From positions 682,001 to 746,000 of the forward strand of contig NZ_CP101509.1 in NCBI RefSeq assembly GCF_024380015.1: 64,000 nucleotides of DNA, in the 5' to 3' direction. This DNA is from Photobacterium atrarenae. GTDB lineage: Bacteria; Pseudomonadota; Gammaproteobacteria; Enterobacterales; Vibrionaceae. Positions 1 to 10,854 of the stretch are shown one piece after another. A program made the position numbers and the translations under genes. The stretch's first letter is position 1; every line of letters begins with the position of its first letter. The notes below the pieces were generated by a model. It was not told where the DNA came from and searched no databases. It was given only the letters and a program-made list of their open reading frames with translations.

Positions 1-3000
1 CACTGCCGCTCAGCGTCCAGTTGCCTGAGTTGTCGGCGGTCACGGTACGGCTCACCGAGCTGTTGTTGTCTGTGATGGTCACGGTCACACTGTTGCCGGC
101 TTCCGCACCGGAGCCCGCAATGAGTACGTCGTTGTCTTCCGCCGCATTCACAATGCCATCGGTTTCAATGGGTGTAGTGATGGTGACCGCAGATGGTGCG
201 GCATTATCCAGGGTAATGGTCTGGGTGGCTGCGGTGGACGTATTACCTGCCGTATCCGCTTGCGTAGCAGACACCGTGAGCGTGCCATTGTTCAGGCCAC
301 TGACATCCAGCTCGCTGCCGCTCAGCGTCCAGTTACCAGAGCTGTCCGCGGTCACGGTGCGACTCACCGAGCTGTTGTTGTCCGTGATGGTCACGGTGAC
401 ACTGTTGCCCGCCTCTGCACCAGAGCCGGCGATCAGCACGTCGTTGTCTTCCGCCGCATTGACCAGGCCGTCGGTTTCTATCGGCGTGGTGATGGTCACC
501 GCAGACGGTGCGGCATTGTCCAGCGTAATGGTTTGCGTGGCTGCGGTGGACGTGTTACCCGCCGTATCCGCTTGGGTCGCCGACACGGTGAGCGTGCCAT
601 TGTTCAGCCCGCTAACATCCAGCTCACTGCCGCTCAGCGTCCAGTTACCAGAGCTGTCCGCGGTCACGGTGCGACTCACCGAGCTGTTGTTGTCCGTGAT
701 GGTCACGGTCACACTGTTGCCCGCTTCGGCGCCGGAGCCTGCGATCAGCACGTCGTTGTCTTCCGCCGCATTAACCCGGCCGTCCCCTTCGATGGGGGTG
801 GTGATAGTGAGTGCCGATGGTGCTGCATTATCCAGGGTAATGGTCTGGGTGGCTGCGGTGGAGGTATTACCCGCCGTATCCGCTTGGGTCGCCGACACCG
901 TGAGGGTGCCGTTGTTCAGGCCGCTGACATCCAGCTCGCTGCCGCTCAGCGTCCAGTTACCTGAGCTGTCCGCGGTCACAGTGCGGCTCACAGAGCTGTT
1001 GTTGTCCGTGATGGACACCGTCACGCTATTGCCCGCTTCCGCACCGGAACCGGCGATGAGCACATCGTTGTCTTCGGCCGCATTGACAACACCGTCAGTC
1101 TCAATCGGTGTGGTGATGGTCACCGCAGATGGTGCGGCATTATCCAGGGTAATAGTCTGGGTGGCTGCGGTGGACGTATTACCTGCCGTATCCGCTTGGG
1201 TCGCAGACACCGTAAGCGTGCCATTGTTCAGGCCGCTGACATCCAGCTCACTGCCGCTCAGCGTCCAGTGACCGGTGCTATCGGCGGTCACGGTGCGGCT
1301 CACCGAGCTGTTGTTGTCCGTGATGGTCACAGTGACACTGTTACCTGACTCAGCGCCGGAACCGGCAATGAGTACATCGTTGTCTTCTGCTGCGTTCACT
1401 CGACCATCGCCTTCAATCGGTGTGGTGATGGTCACCGCAGATGGTGCGGCATTATCCAGGGTAATGGTCTGGGTGGCTGCGGTGGACGTATTACCTGCCG
1501 TATCCGCTTGGGTCGCAGACACCGTAAGCGTGCCATTGTTCAGGCCACTGACATCCAGCTCACTGCCGCTCAGCGTCCAGTTGCCTGAGCTGTCTGCAGT
1601 CACAGTACGACTCACTGAGCTGTTGTTGTCCGTGATGGTCACCGTCACATTGTTGCCCGACTCGGCACCCGAACCGGCGATGAGTACATCGTTGTCTTCT
1701 GCTGCGTTCACTCGACCATCGCCTTCAATCGGCGTGGTGATGGTCACCGCAGACGGTGCGGCATTGTCCAGCGTAATGGTTTGCGTGGCTGCGGTGGACG
1801 TGTTACCCGCCGTATCCGCTTGGGTCGCCGACACGGTGAGCGTGCCATTGTTCAGCCCGCTAACATCCAGCTCACTGCCGCTCAGCGTCCAGTGACCGGT
1901 GCTATCGGCGGTCACAGTACGACTCACTGAGCTGTTGTTGTCCGTGATGGTCACCGTCACACTGTTGCCCGACTCGGCACCCGAACCGGCGATGAGCACA
2001 TCGTTATCTTCCGCCGCATTTACAATGCCATCGGTTTCAATCGGTGTGGTGATGGTCACTGCTGACGGTGCCGCGTTATCCAGGGTAATGGTTTGGGTGG
2101 CTGCGGTGGAGGTGTTACCCGCTGTATCGCTTTGTGATGCGCTCACCGTCAATGTGCCGTTGTTAAAGCTACTGACGTTAAACTCGCTGCCGCTGATGGT
2201 CCAGTTACCACTGCCGTCGGCAGTCACGGTACGGCTCTGGCTGTTGGCACCATCGTGAATGGTGACGGTGACACTATTACCCGCCTCTGCACCGGTACCC
2301 GCGATTAAGACATCGTTATCTTCGGCGGCATTGACCCGGCCATCCCCCTCAATCGGCGTAGTGATACTCGGGGCGCTTGGCGCCGTGTTATCCAGGGTAA
2401 TGGTGGTGCTGGCAGCACTCGAGGTATTACCCGCCGCATCGCTCTGACTGGCTGACACGGTTAGCGTGCCGTTGTTAAAGCTGCTGACGTCAAACTCGCT
2501 GCCGCTGATGGTCCAGTTACCACTGCCGTCGGCAGTCACGGTACGGCTCTGGCTGTTGGCACCATCGTGAATGGTGACGGTGACACTATTACCCGCCTCT
2601 GCACCGGTACCCGCGATTAAGACATCGTTATCTTCGGCGGCATTGACCCGGCCATCCCCCTCAATCGGCGTAGTGATACTCGGAGCGCTTGGCGCCGTGT
2701 TATCCAGGGTAATGGTGGTGCTGGCAGCACTCGAGGTGTTGCCTGCCGCATCGCTCTGACTGGCTGACACGGTTAATGTACCGTTGTTAAAGCTGCTGAC
2801 GTCAAACTCGCTGCCGCTGATGGTCCAGTTACCGCTGCCGTCGGCAGTCACGGTACGGCTCTGGCTGTTGGCACCATCGTGAATGGTGACGGTGACACTA
2901 TTACCCGCCTCTGCACCGGTACCCGCGATTAAGACATCGTTATCTTCGGCGGCATTGACCCGGCCATCCCCCTCAATCGGCGTGGTGATCGACGGAGCTG

Positions 3001-4563
3001 ATGGCGCCGTGTTATCCAGCGTAATAGTGGTGCTGGCAGCACTCGAGGTGTTGCCTGCCGCATCGCTCTGACTGGCTGACACGGTTAGCGTGCCGTTGTT
3101 AAAGCTACTGACGTTAAACTCGCTGCCGCTGATGGTCCAGTTACCACTGCCGTCGGCAGTCACGGTACGGCTCTGGCTGTTGGCACCATCGTGAATGGTC
3201 ACGGTGACACTATTACCCGCCTCTGCACCGGTACCCGCGATTAAGACATCGTTATCTTCGGCGGCATTGACCCGGCCATCCCCCTCAATCGGCGTAGTGA
3301 TACTCGGAGCGCTTGGCGCCGTGTTATCCAGGGTAATGGTGGTGCTGGCAGCACTCGAGGTGTTGCCTGCCGCATCGCTCTGACTGGCTGACACGGTTAA
3401 TGTACCGTTGTTAAAGCTGCTGACGTCAAACTCGCTGCCGCTGATGGTCCAGTTACCGCTGCCGTCGGCGGTCACGGTACGGCTCTGGCTGTTGGCACCA
3501 TCGTGAATGGTGACGGTGACACTATTACCCGCCTCTGCACCGGTACCCGCGATTAAGACATCGTTATCTTCGGCGGCATTGACCCGGCCATCCCCCTCAA
3601 TCGGCGTGGTGATCGACGGAGCTGATGGCGCCGTGTTATCCAGCGTAATGGTGGTGCTGGCAGCACTCGAGGTATTACCCGCCGCATCGCTCTGGCTGGC
3701 TGACACGGTTAGCGTGCCGTTGTTAAAGCTACTGACGTCAAACTCGCTGCCGCTGATGGTCCAGTTACCACTGCCGTCGGCAGTCACGGTACGGCTCTGG
3801 CTGTTGGCACCATCGTGAATGGTGACGGTGACACTATTACCCGCCTCTGCACCGGTACCTGCGATCAGGACGTGATTGTCTTCGGCGGCATTAACCACAC
3901 CATCCCCCTCAATCGGGGTGGTGATGGTGAGTGCCGACGGTGCGGCATTGTCCAGGGTGATACTCTGGATGGCCGCCGTGGAGGTGTTGCCCGCGGTATC
4001 GGTCTGCGTCGCCGACACCGTCACAGTGCCGTTATTGAAGCCGCTGACGTCGATTTCGCTGCCGCTGAGGGTCCAGTTGCCGCCCGTATCCGCGGTGACG
4101 GTACGGGTGGTGGTATTGTTATTGTCCGTGATGGACACCGTCACGCTGTTGCCCGCCTCCGCGCCTGAACCTGCGATCAGGACGTGATTGTCTTCGGCGG
4201 CATTAACCACACCATCCCCCTCAATCGGGGTGGTGATGGTGAGTGCCGACGGCGCGGCATTGTCCAGGGTGATACTCTGGGTGGCCGCCGTGGAGGTGTT
4301 GCCCGCGGTATCGGTCTGCGTCGCCGACACTGTCAAAGTGCCGTTATTAAAGCCGCTGACGTCGATTTCGCTGCCGCTGAGGGTCCAGTTGCCGCCCGTA
4401 TCCGCCGTCACCGTGCGGGTGGTGGTATTGTTATTGTCCGTGATGGACACCGTCACAGGGTTGCCCGCCTCCGCGCCTGAACCTGCGATCAGGACGTGAT
4501 TGTCTTCGGCGGCATTAACCCGGCCGTCCCCTTCGATGGGGGTGGTGATGGTCACGTCGGATG
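1..4563 (-). repeat. Tandem 312-bp Ig-domain repeats
   Basis: About 14.5 copies of a 312-bp unit lie in the adhesin gene. The conserved TITLDN/SITLDN segment recurs close to 207, 519, 832, 1146, 1456, 1768, 2080, 2392, 2706, 3016, 3330, 3642, 3951 and 4264. Three subfamilies are visible. Units from about 3860 to 4563 carry DNNNTTTRTVTADTGGNW. Units from about 2130 to 3860 carry HDGANSQSRTVTADGSGNW and are nearly identical to one another. Units from 1 to about 2130 carry TDNNSSVSRTV. The period never breaks frame. Near identity within blocks suggests recent duplication or gene conversion. Confidence 0.9.
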
Positions 4564-5845
4564 GCACTATTGTGTCAATGGTGACACTCAGCGCACTGGA
4601 TGCCGGGCTTACGTTGTTGCTATCAGAAGCCGCTTTTGCTGTGATTGCGTGCGTCACACCAGCCGCAAGTGTGCTGGTCGTGATTTGCCAATTTCCATCG
4701 GTTGCGGTACCCGTACCAATAACATCGGCTCCCCCGCCGACTTGATCACTATATAAAGTAACAGTCGAGCCACTCTCAGCAGTCCCACTCAACGTTAGTG
4801 TTGTATCGTTGGTGACATTATCGATATTTGATATACCGGTATCCGAGGCAGCATCCAAATCCGGTGTAGATGGCGCATCCGGCGCAGTACTAACCGTAAT
4901 AAAGTTGAAGGTGTTATCGTCGCTGATCCCGGCAAAGCTGTTGCCTGCGCTGTCGTCAACAGCGCTCGCATCTATGCGAATTGCATAAGTACGGTTGCCC
5001 GAAAGGTTATTGGTGGGATTAAGATACACTTTATCGTTGGTAATACTGACGCGGCCTGCGCCTGGTGATGTTGTTGTGCCATCGCTTTCACTTGCAACAT
5101 CAAATACTTCAAAGTCATTGCTGTCGGTCACGTTGCGTATGGTGATATTGCCACTTCCCAGTGCAATATCTTCATCGAAGTCGATGACTATGTTGTTGCC
5201 CAGCGCCACATCGGTTGCATTGTCATTAGGCGTGGAGTTGCCCCCATCGAAGGTCGGCGCTGTTGTATCTGAGGCCGCAATAGTAAAGACGATATTATCA
5301 ATGCCGACCCGGGAACCATCGGTAGGGTGGTCATAGCTCATGACCACGGAGGTCACAGAGGTCCAGTCTGAGGGGGTCAGGGTTGCAATAAAATCGCTTA
5401 AGTCTGGATGGTTTGTCACAATACTGACCGGGGTGCCGCTATTGGGGGTAAACACATAAGTACCGGCACTTTGGTTAGCAAACTCGCCAATATCAAACTG
5501 GGTAATGGCAATCGCCTTGTCAAAGCTGATCGTCCAGGTATCGCCGTTGCTCGACACACCCGCGTCCATAAAGCCCGACGAAACGGTAAGCGTATTGCCA
5601 TTGGATTGCGTAGCGGCGAGCGTCACTGTGTCTATGGTGGTCGTCAGTGTCTGAGTGTTGTTACCATCGACCACTAAGAAAGTAAACTTACTGCTTGAAG
5701 CCAAGGAATCAGCGCTGAACATAGCCGACATAAACAGTGCCAACTTGGTCACTTTGTGATAATTGGAAAACCCCATCAATGAAGGAGGATGGTACCTTGC
5801 CCCCGAAGTTAACAGATCAGCCTCACACACCATTTTATTTTTCAT
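1..5845 (-). CDS. Giant Ig-repeat adhesin, N-terminal part (3' end outside window)
   Basis: An open frame of about 1948 codons reads leftward from an ATG at 5845 to the window edge with no stop. The start has a GAAGGG-like site 9 bases upstream. Residues 1-53 form a long basic leader, then a hydrophobic stretch (LALFMSAMF) and a likely cleavage after SLA, so secretion is probable. Next come a unique domain (about 54-190), an SbsA-type Ig-like domain (NNIVIDFDEDIALGSGNI), one Big-type Ig domain, and then about 14.5 tandem Ig-like repeats of 104 residues, each with TPIE.DG.VNAAED and a GNWT motif. This is the architecture of biofilm or surface adhesins of the Bap/RTX-adhesin kind. The C-terminal region that would show the secretion route (type I signal, RTX) lies outside the window. 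No LapA-type retention module was recognised. Confidence is high for a repeat adhesin and low for its ligand. Confidence 0.88.
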   Translation of the reverse strand, partial: MKNKMVCEADLLTSGARYHPPSLMGFSNYHKVTKLALFMSAMFSADSLASSSKFTFLVVDGNNTQTLTTTIDTVTLAATQSNGNTLTVSSGFMDAGVSSNGDTWTISFDKAIAITQFDIGEFANQSAGTYVFTPNSGTPVSIVTNHPDLSDFIATLTPSDWTSVTSVVMSYDHPTDGSRVGIDNIVFTIAASDTTAPTFDGGNSTPNDNATDVALGNNIVIDFDEDIALGSGNITIRNVTDSNDFEVFDVASESDGTTTSPGAGRVSITNDKVYLNPTNNLSGNRTYAIRIDASAVDDSAGNSFAGISDDNTFNFITVSTAPDAPSTPDLDAASDTGISNIDNVTNDTTLTLSGTAESGSTVTLYSDQVGGGADVIGTGTATDGNWQITTSTLAAGVTHAITAKAASDSNNVSPASSALSVTIDTIVPSDVTITTPIEGDGRVNAAEDNHVLIAGSGAEAGNPVTVSITDNNNTTTRTVTADTGGNWTLSGSEIDVSGFNNGTLTVSATQTDTAGNTSTAATQSITLDNAAPSALTITTPIEGDGVVNAAEDNHVLIAGSGAEAGNSVTVSITDNNNTTTRTVTADTGGNWTLSGSEIDVSGFNNGTVTVSATQTDTAGNTSTAAIQSITLDNAAPSALTITTPIEGDGVVNAAEDNHVLIAGTGAEAGNSVTVTIHDGANSQSRTVTADGSGNWTISGSEFDVSSFNNGTLTVSASQSDAAGNTSSAASTTITLDNTAPSAPSITTPIEGDGRVNAAEDNDVLIAGTGAEAGNSVTVTIHDGANSQSRTVTADGSGNWTISGSEFDVSSFNNGTLTVSASQSDAAGNTSSAASTTITLDNTAPSAPSITTPIEGDGRVNAAEDNDVLIAGTGAEAGNSVTVTIHDGANSQSRTVTADGSGNWTISGSEFNVSSFNNGTLTVSASQSDAAGNTSSAASTTITLDNTAPSAPSITTPIEGDGRVNAAEDNDVLIAGTGAEAGNSVTVTIHDGANSQSRTVTADGSGNWTISGSEFDVSSFNNGTLTVSASQSDAAGNTSSAASTTITLDNTAPSAPSITTPIEGDGRVNAAEDNDVLIAGTGAEAGNSVTVTIHDGANSQSRTVTADGSGNWTISGSEFDVSSFNNGTLTVSASQSDAAGNTSSAASTTITLDNTAPSAPSITTPIEGDGRVNAAEDNDVLIAGTGAEAGNSVTVTIHDGANSQSRTVTADGSGNWTISGSEFNVSSFNNGTLTVSASQSDTAGNTSTAATQTITLDNAAPSAVTITTPIETDGIVNAAEDNDVLIAGSGAESGNSVTVTITDNNSSVSRTVTADSTGHWTLSGSELDVSGLNNGTLTVSATQADTAGNTSTAATQTITLDNAAPSAVTITTPIEGDGRVNAAEDNDVLIAGSGAESGNNVTVTITDNNSSVSRTVTADSSGNWTLSGSELDVSGLNNGTLTVSATQADTAGNTSTAATQTITLDNAAPSAVTITTPIEGDGRVNAAEDNDVLIAGSGAESGNSVTVTITDNNSSVSRTVTADSTGHWTLSGSELDVSGLNNGTLTVSATQADTAGNTSTAATQTITLDNAAPSAVTITTPIETDGVVNAAEDNDVLIAGSGAEAGNSVTVSITDNNSSVSRTVTADSSGNWTLSGSELDVSGLNNGTLTVSATQADTAGNTSTAATQTITLDNAAPSALTITTPIEGDGRVNAAEDNDVLIAGSGAEAGNSVTVTITDNNSSVSRTVTADSSGNWTLSGSELDVSGLNNGTLTVSATQADTAGNTSTAATQTITLDNAAPSAVTITTPIETDGLVNAAEDNDVLIAGSGAEAGNSVTVTITDNNSSVSRTVTADSSGNWTLSGSELDVSGLNNGTLTVSATQADTAGNTSTAATQTITLDNAAPSAVTITTPIETDGIVNAAEDNDVLIAGSGAEAGNSVTVTITDNNSSVSRTVTADNSGNWTLSGS

Positions 5846-6890
5846 ACCAACTAACCCTTCATACCTCGTCACAATATCATCCGTGAACTTTTTACCGTTT
5901 CTGACGTGAACCCGATGAAACAGACTTGTCGAACATTTTCGGATCAAGAATAATTTCTATCGTTTTCGATAAAATAGGTCTGCGTTTATTCGCGCCTGCA
6001 GACTCATGCTGTTAACCAACCATGACCTCAAGCAAGCTCATCCTCCGGCTCGCTTTTGAGGCCCCATTCATTTTTCATAAACCGCATTCAAACAGTGCTG
6101 CGATGAACGAGTCCTCTCATGCACATTGAATGTATCAACTACGTAATTTTGAAAGGCAACCCATTAAACAGCTGGCTGTTGCACCAAGCTCTGCCGGTTA
6201 GAACTTCCGGCGACGGCCCGGCCAACACCATCGACTGAACCGCGCATTCATACATATTCGCAAATAACTGAGTTAAGGCTTGATGATCGATTTTCTCTTG
6301 CGACTACACCAACCAATCCCAACTTATTGACCTTTTCCTCGCTTGAATGGCGTTTCTATCATGTCGGCGGGTGCTGTTGTATTACACGTCATTACACGGA
6401 GCACCGGAACCTCCCGAAAAACACGCCGGATAGAGATGTACGTACCCATTCCTTCGTTGTGAGAACGCCTGCAACATGTTCAAACGCCAACACAGGGGAA
6501 ATGACTGAGGGGCTGTGAGCATCCCTATCCACGAAAACTGACAACTACGTCAACTTATGCATACAACACTAGTTCATAATCACTCAGAGGCAATTCATTT
6601 TTAAGGTGAATACCTATTAATTGTTATATCTGTAGCGATGATCACAAATGGAAGGGAGATCACATAATATATTGAGCCCAAACGATTAAAGATTTAGCGC
6701 TCAGGAGGGATCAGATGTCGTACAGGCGCTCGCCCCATTCTGGTGCATACTTCGCGAACGTGAGCGCCTGAATTCTAGGTCACCCGCCCCGCCCGTGCCG
6801 CCGGATGGAAAACCTGCTAGCCATCTTTACCGACAAACTGGTAATATCTGCTTTCAACAAAATCCCAAATATCAAGAGAGAGTGATTCCT
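5846..6890. other. Intergenic region, adhesin to yebC-like gene
   Basis: About 1.05 kb without a convincing gene. It should contain the divergent promoters of the adhesin (leftward) and the YebC-family gene (rightward). A 63-codon frame at 6327-6518 has no good ribosome site and no recognisable domain. A long-loop inverted repeat (9-bp arms) occurs at 6723-6770. The sequence around 6540-6700 is clearly AT-richer than the flanking genes. Confidence 0.5.
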
Positions 6891-7616
6891 ATGGGACGCA
6901 GTTTTGAAGTCCGCAAATTGTCAATGGCAAAAACCCAGGGCGCTAAAATCAAAGTCTATTCCAAGTACGGTAAAGAAATTTATGTCTGTGCGAAGAATGG
7001 CGGCATTGACCCTGACAGCAACCTGTCATTACGTCGTCTGATCGAAAAAGCGAAAAAAGATCAGGTTCCAGGCCACGTGATCGACAAAGCGATCGACAAG
7101 GCGAAAGGCGGCGGCGGTGAAGACTTTGCAACTGCGCGCTATGAAGGTTTCGGTCCGGGCAACACTATGGTGATCGTTGACTGTCTGACCGACAATAACA
7201 ACCGCACCTATATGGATGTGCGTCAGTGCTTCGTGAAAAATGGCGCGAAAATTGGTGCACCAGGCGCCGTTGGCCACATGTTCGATCATCAGGCGGTGTT
7301 CCAGTTTGCCGGAGACGATGAAGAGACCGTGCTGGAAAACTTGATGATGGAAGACGTAGATGTGTCTGATATCGAGTGTGAAGAGGGTGTGATCACGGTT
7401 TTCGCGCCACATACTGAATTCTTCAAAGTAAAAAACGCGCTGGCTGCCACCATGCCGGATGTGAAGCTGGACGTCGAAGAGATCTCTTTCGTCCCGCAAA
7501 CCATGACCCCGGTCGAAGGTGACGATGTCGCCGCATTCGAGAAATTCCTCGATGCGCTGAACGACTGTGACGACGTCCAGAACGTCTACCACAACGCTGA
7601 ACTGCCAGCGGAATAA
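6891..7616 (+). CDS. YebC/PmpR family DNA-binding regulator (YeeN-type)
   Basis: A 241-residue protein of the YebC/TACO1 family, which includes transcription factors and factors that help ribosomes through difficult peptide stretches. It begins MGRSFEVRK, like E. coli YeeN, and carries the family segments [14 protein letters not shown] and [19 protein letters not shown]. The C-terminus ends DDVQNVYHN, as in YeeN. The start at 6891 follows AGAGAGAG and gives the usual family length of about 240; an upstream in-frame ATG at 6795 would add 32 unconserved residues. It is a single gene followed by its own terminator. Family assignment is firm. The specific target genes or mRNAs cannot be read from the sequence. 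Confidence 0.93.
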   Translation: MGRSFEVRKLSMAKTQGAKIKVYSKYGKEIYVCAKNGGIDPDSNLSLRRLIEKAKKDQVPGHVIDKAIDKAKGGGGEDFATARYEGFGPGNTMVIVDCLTDNNNRTYMDVRQCFVKNGAKIGAPGAVGHMFDHQAVFQFAGDDEETVLENLMMEDVDVSDIECEEGVITVFAPHTEFFKVKNALAATMPDVKLDVEEISFVPQTMTPVEGDDVAAFEKFLDALNDCDDVQNVYHNAELPAE

Positions 7617-7638
7617 GCAAATATTTATTTTTGCTTCA

Positions 7639-7666
7639 ATCATCCGCCTGCAAAAAGGCGGATGAT
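7639..7666 (+). terminator. Rho-independent terminator of the yebC-like gene
   Basis: A perfect 11-bp stem (ATCATCCGCCT and its complement) closes over a GCAAAA loop 22 bases after the stop codon and is followed by a pyrimidine-rich, T-containing tail. Confidence 0.75.
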
Positions 7667-7954
7667 GCTTTCTCCTTTATATTCGCCCCACGGCTCATTG
7701 CCCAAAAATAGCGCCTCAGCACCACAATAGTGCAACCTCATTGCCAATATGAGATTGATTCCGGATTTTCAGGACGCTCAAGTTATCAAACCACGCCTTT
7801 ACACCGTCTAATCCCCCGTTTTTACAGAACTTTTCACCATCATCCCGCTGGCACCAAGCTTGCTAACGGTTACTTATTGCAAACTTATCAATAAGGCCAC
7901 CACTTTGGCGAAACCGCATCACCAAAGCGGCAAGATTGACTCAAGGATGAACAC

Positions 7955-10078
7955 ATGAATCTATCGGATAAAGAAAAACACTGGCTGCCTGTCTGGGGCG
8001 CAACCGGCAAATTGGCCATGCGCAAAGCCTGCTGGCTCAACCGCTCGCGACGTTCCCTCCTGGCGCAGACCTTTGAAAGCGTAGCCAACAACCGGGTTCA
8101 GATCCTGCAATCCTGGGTCAATACCCAATGGGATTTTCTCGACAATGCCGCCTTGTATGTCGCCACCAAGCCTGATCATGAGAAAAATGACGTGCTCAGC
8201 CGCCTGCTGGCGCGTAACAGTGATTTTTCCGAACTCTTTATCGTTCGCGAAAACGGTGAAATCCCCTTCTCCAGTTATCGCCCCCATCGTAATACCCGGC
8301 ATGCCCAGCCAGCGATCCTAACAAGAGGACTCACGGCGCCGTTGCTGCACGGCCCCTATCCGGATCCGGCCACCGAGGCCATCGGCCCGTCCAGCTCAGT
8401 CTTTCATGATGCCGTGACCCTGATGTTTTACCAACCGCTCATTGTCGACCACCAGGTGATCGGCTGTTTGTGCGGTCGGGTCCCCAACGATGTGATGGGC
8501 GATCTGATCCAGCGAGAAGCCGGGCACATCTACAGCGAGTCCGGCGACAACTACATTTTTATGGTCGACTCTCAGCTCAATCCCGACATCCTGCCCGGTA
8601 CGGCACTCTCGCGCTCCCGTTTTGAAGATGACACTTTTTCCCACGGCGAGAACCTCAAATCCGGCATCCATACAAAATGGGGGGCAGTTAAAATCCGGCA
8701 CCACACCGAATTTGAAATCCGCTTTACCGATCCGGCCACCCGTGAGCTCCACCCCGGGGTGCGCGAAACCATTGCCAACGGCAGCAACCTGTATATCGAC
8801 TATCCCGGCTACTCGGATTACCGCCATATTCCGGTGATAGGCAAAGGGGTGACGTTTCAGCTCAAAGGCTCGCCGGATCGCTGGGGCATGATGTGCGAAG
8901 CCGACTTAGAAGAAGTCTATCGCCATCGCTCCCTGGCCTTTACCCTCAGCAAGCAATATACCCTGGCGCTGATCTTCTCCCTGCTCACCCCGCTGCTGCT
9001 GACCCACTGGCTGGCCCTGACACCGTTGCAACAAGCATTGCTCACCCTGCTGACCATCGTGTTGAGCAGTTTCAGCTTTACCCGACTGGCTGCTGCGCCG
9101 GTCGCCCGTAAACTGGCGCGGATGTCGACGGTGATCCAGACCATTGCCGAAGGCAACGGCAACCTCAAACAGCGCCTGGATACCCGACAGTTCACCCCGG
9201 ATGAAACCGGGGACATGGGCCGCTGGATCAACAGCTTTATCGACAACCTGGACGGGATCATGCGCGACATGATCCAGGCGTCCCACGAGGTACAGCAAGT
9301 GAGTGAGTCCATGCTCCGGCGCTGCGACAGTGTCGATGTGTCGAGCCGGGAAACCGCTGATGCCATTGATGCCATGCTCTCGCTGGCCGAAACCCAGCAG
9401 CAGGACATTGCCAATGCCAGTGTCGCCGCCACCACCATGCAGCAGGAGATGCAAAACACGGTCAGCAATGCCCAGCAGGAGTACGAGCAGGCGGTGCGTA
9501 ACATCAACCGGATCAAGGAAATTGTTCAGGCCTCGGCCCGGAGCGTCAACGATGTGAACAGCCAGATGAAGGAAATCGACGATATCGTCAAATTGATCGC
9601 CGAAATAACCGACCAGACCAACCTGCTGGCGCTCAATGCGGCCATCGAAGCGGCGCGTGCCGGAGAGCATGGCCGGGGATTTTCAGTGGTGGCCGATGAA
9701 GTGCGCAATCTGGCCACCCGTACTTCGCAGGCTGCCAATCACATCGGCAGCATCATGAATAAGCTGCGTCAGGAATCGGAAACAGCCGTGAACTTCATGG
9801 AGCAAGGAATGAAAAACGTCGAGCAGAATGCGATCCGGTTTGATGACGGCCAGCGCAGCCACAAACTCCAGCAGGCAGTGGCCGCGATGTTCGACAATAT
9901 CAATCATATTGCCAGCAACAGCCAGACCCATACCAGTACCGCCAACCGGGCACATGCCAGCACGCAGACCCTCGAAGTGGCTTCCCAGCAGCTCGGGCGG
10001 CGCACCACGCTGCTGAAAAATACCATCCATCAGCTCAACCAGCTGATCGAGCGGTTCGAAGTATCAAAAACCGTGTAA
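7955..10078 (+). CDS. Methyl-accepting chemotaxis protein with N-terminal cytoplasmic-looking sensor
   Basis: A 707-residue chemoreceptor. The signalling tip is canonical ([21 protein letters not shown] at about 548-570, then [21 protein letters not shown] sequence), so it should dock CheA and CheW. The N-terminal 330 residues form a PDC/cache-like sensor region but are not preceded by a transmembrane helix; residues 1-60 are polar and basic. Two hydrophobic helices occur only at about 335-353 and 356-376, followed by a HAMP-like linker. A two-helix hairpin there would place both sensor and signalling domains in the cytoplasm, unlike classical receptors. No C-terminal CheR-tethering pentapeptide is present. 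The start has an AAGGA-type site (TCAAGGATGAACAC) and is a single-gene unit. Ligand unknown. Confidence 0.92.
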   Translation: MNLSDKEKHWLPVWGATGKLAMRKACWLNRSRRSLLAQTFESVANNRVQILQSWVNTQWDFLDNAALYVATKPDHEKNDVLSRLLARNSDFSELFIVRENGEIPFSSYRPHRNTRHAQPAILTRGLTAPLLHGPYPDPATEAIGPSSSVFHDAVTLMFYQPLIVDHQVIGCLCGRVPNDVMGDLIQREAGHIYSESGDNYIFMVDSQLNPDILPGTALSRSRFEDDTFSHGENLKSGIHTKWGAVKIRHHTEFEIRFTDPATRELHPGVRETIANGSNLYIDYPGYSDYRHIPVIGKGVTFQLKGSPDRWGMMCEADLEEVYRHRSLAFTLSKQYTLALIFSLLTPLLLTHWLALTPLQQALLTLLTIVLSSFSFTRLAAAPVARKLARMSTVIQTIAEGNGNLKQRLDTRQFTPDETGDMGRWINSFIDNLDGIMRDMIQASHEVQQVSESMLRRCDSVDVSSRETADAIDAMLSLAETQQQDIANASVAATTMQQEMQNTVSNAQQEYEQAVRNINRIKEIVQASARSVNDVNSQMKEIDDIVKLIAEITDQTNLLALNAAIEAARAGEHGRGFSVVADEVRNLATRTSQAANHIGSIMNKLRQESETAVNFMEQGMKNVEQNAIRFDDGQRSHKLQQAVAAMFDNINHIASNSQTHTSTANRAHASTQTLEVASQQLGRRTTLLKNTIHQLNQLIERFEVSKTV

Positions 10079-10215
10079 ACAAAAGAACAGCGGTAAAGCG
10101 GCAACAAACAAGGCGAGCTGGAGATGCAGGTATAAGATCAGAAGAACACTTCGGGGGTGCTGCCTGGTATTTGGGTGAGACCTTGGTGAGACGTTGATGA
10201 GGCTTGCGCGAGGGC

Positions 10216-10746
10216 TCAGAACGGGCTCTCTTTATCCAGCTCGCCGCAGATCCCGGCCACGGCCAGCGCCAGCGCAGATTTGATGATCTGCTCCTGGCGA
10301 GCCAGTTGCATTTGATAGAAGCTGAGGTCGGCATCATCGGTCGGCGGGGCAATTTCCAGCTGGACAACACCCATCGCCTGCACTGCGCTCAGTTTTTTAA
10401 TCGATTCTGAAATGGCCGGGTCGGTAAAACTGTATTCCTTGCCCTCGTTATTGAGGAAATCCCGCAGCTTCATTACCGCTTCAATGTCATGATACGGCGC
10501 ATCGGCAATCACCCCCAGGCCGAACAACAATTTGAGCCGGACGTTCAACTCCCCAAGCGGGCCGGACTGGCACAGCAACGGTTCGACCACAGATTTCACG
10601 GCAAAGTCGTCCTTGCGGAAAATCCGCTGGATCAACCGGTCGACCGCTTCATCAAACACGTCGACCGAAGTGATAAAGAATCCTCGTACGGTCGGGGAAG
10701 CATTGAGACGTTCCAGAATGTCTGACTCTTGATCGTGGTCTACCAT
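10216..10746 (-). CDS. mtlR: Mannitol operon repressor MtlR
   Basis: A 176-residue protein of the MtlR family, which represses mannitol uptake genes in enterobacteria and vibrios. It has the conserved family body (RGFFITSVDVFDEAVDRLI, then the RLKLLFGLGVI and YHDIEAVMKLRDFLN segments). The MtlR fold has no recognisable helix-turn-helix. It is the last gene of the leftward mannitol locus, 108 bases after the orphan IIC gene. In V. cholerae mtlR likewise follows mtlA and mtlD, but here an extra transporter gene and two small genes lie between. Confidence 0.93.
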   Translation of the reverse strand: MVDHDQESDILERLNASPTVRGFFITSVDVFDEAVDRLIQRIFRKDDFAVKSVVEPLLCQSGPLGELNVRLKLLFGLGVIADAPYHDIEAVMKLRDFLNNEGKEYSFTDPAISESIKKLSAVQAMGVVQLEIAPPTDDADLSFYQMQLARQEQIIKSALALAVAGICGELDKESPF

Positions 10747-10854
10747 AATAACTTGATTCTCTATTTCACGGGAAAGCGCCTGTGGGCTTCCCCTTGGCGT
10801 GGGGATTATTCCATTTTTAGCTATCAGGCATCAATGCCACTTCTCTCAATAAAT

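Noticed and set aside
21-2258. Long plus-strand frames of 103-416 codons opposite the adhesin repeats
   Set aside because: They are antisense shadows produced by the repeated sequence. The minus strand encodes a coherent Ig-repeat protein with a signal peptide and a single open frame, whereas the plus-strand frames break and restart with the repeat period.
6327-6518. 63-codon frame in the adhesin-yebC spacer
   Set aside because: No ribosome site, no conserved domain and composition unlike neighbouring genes.
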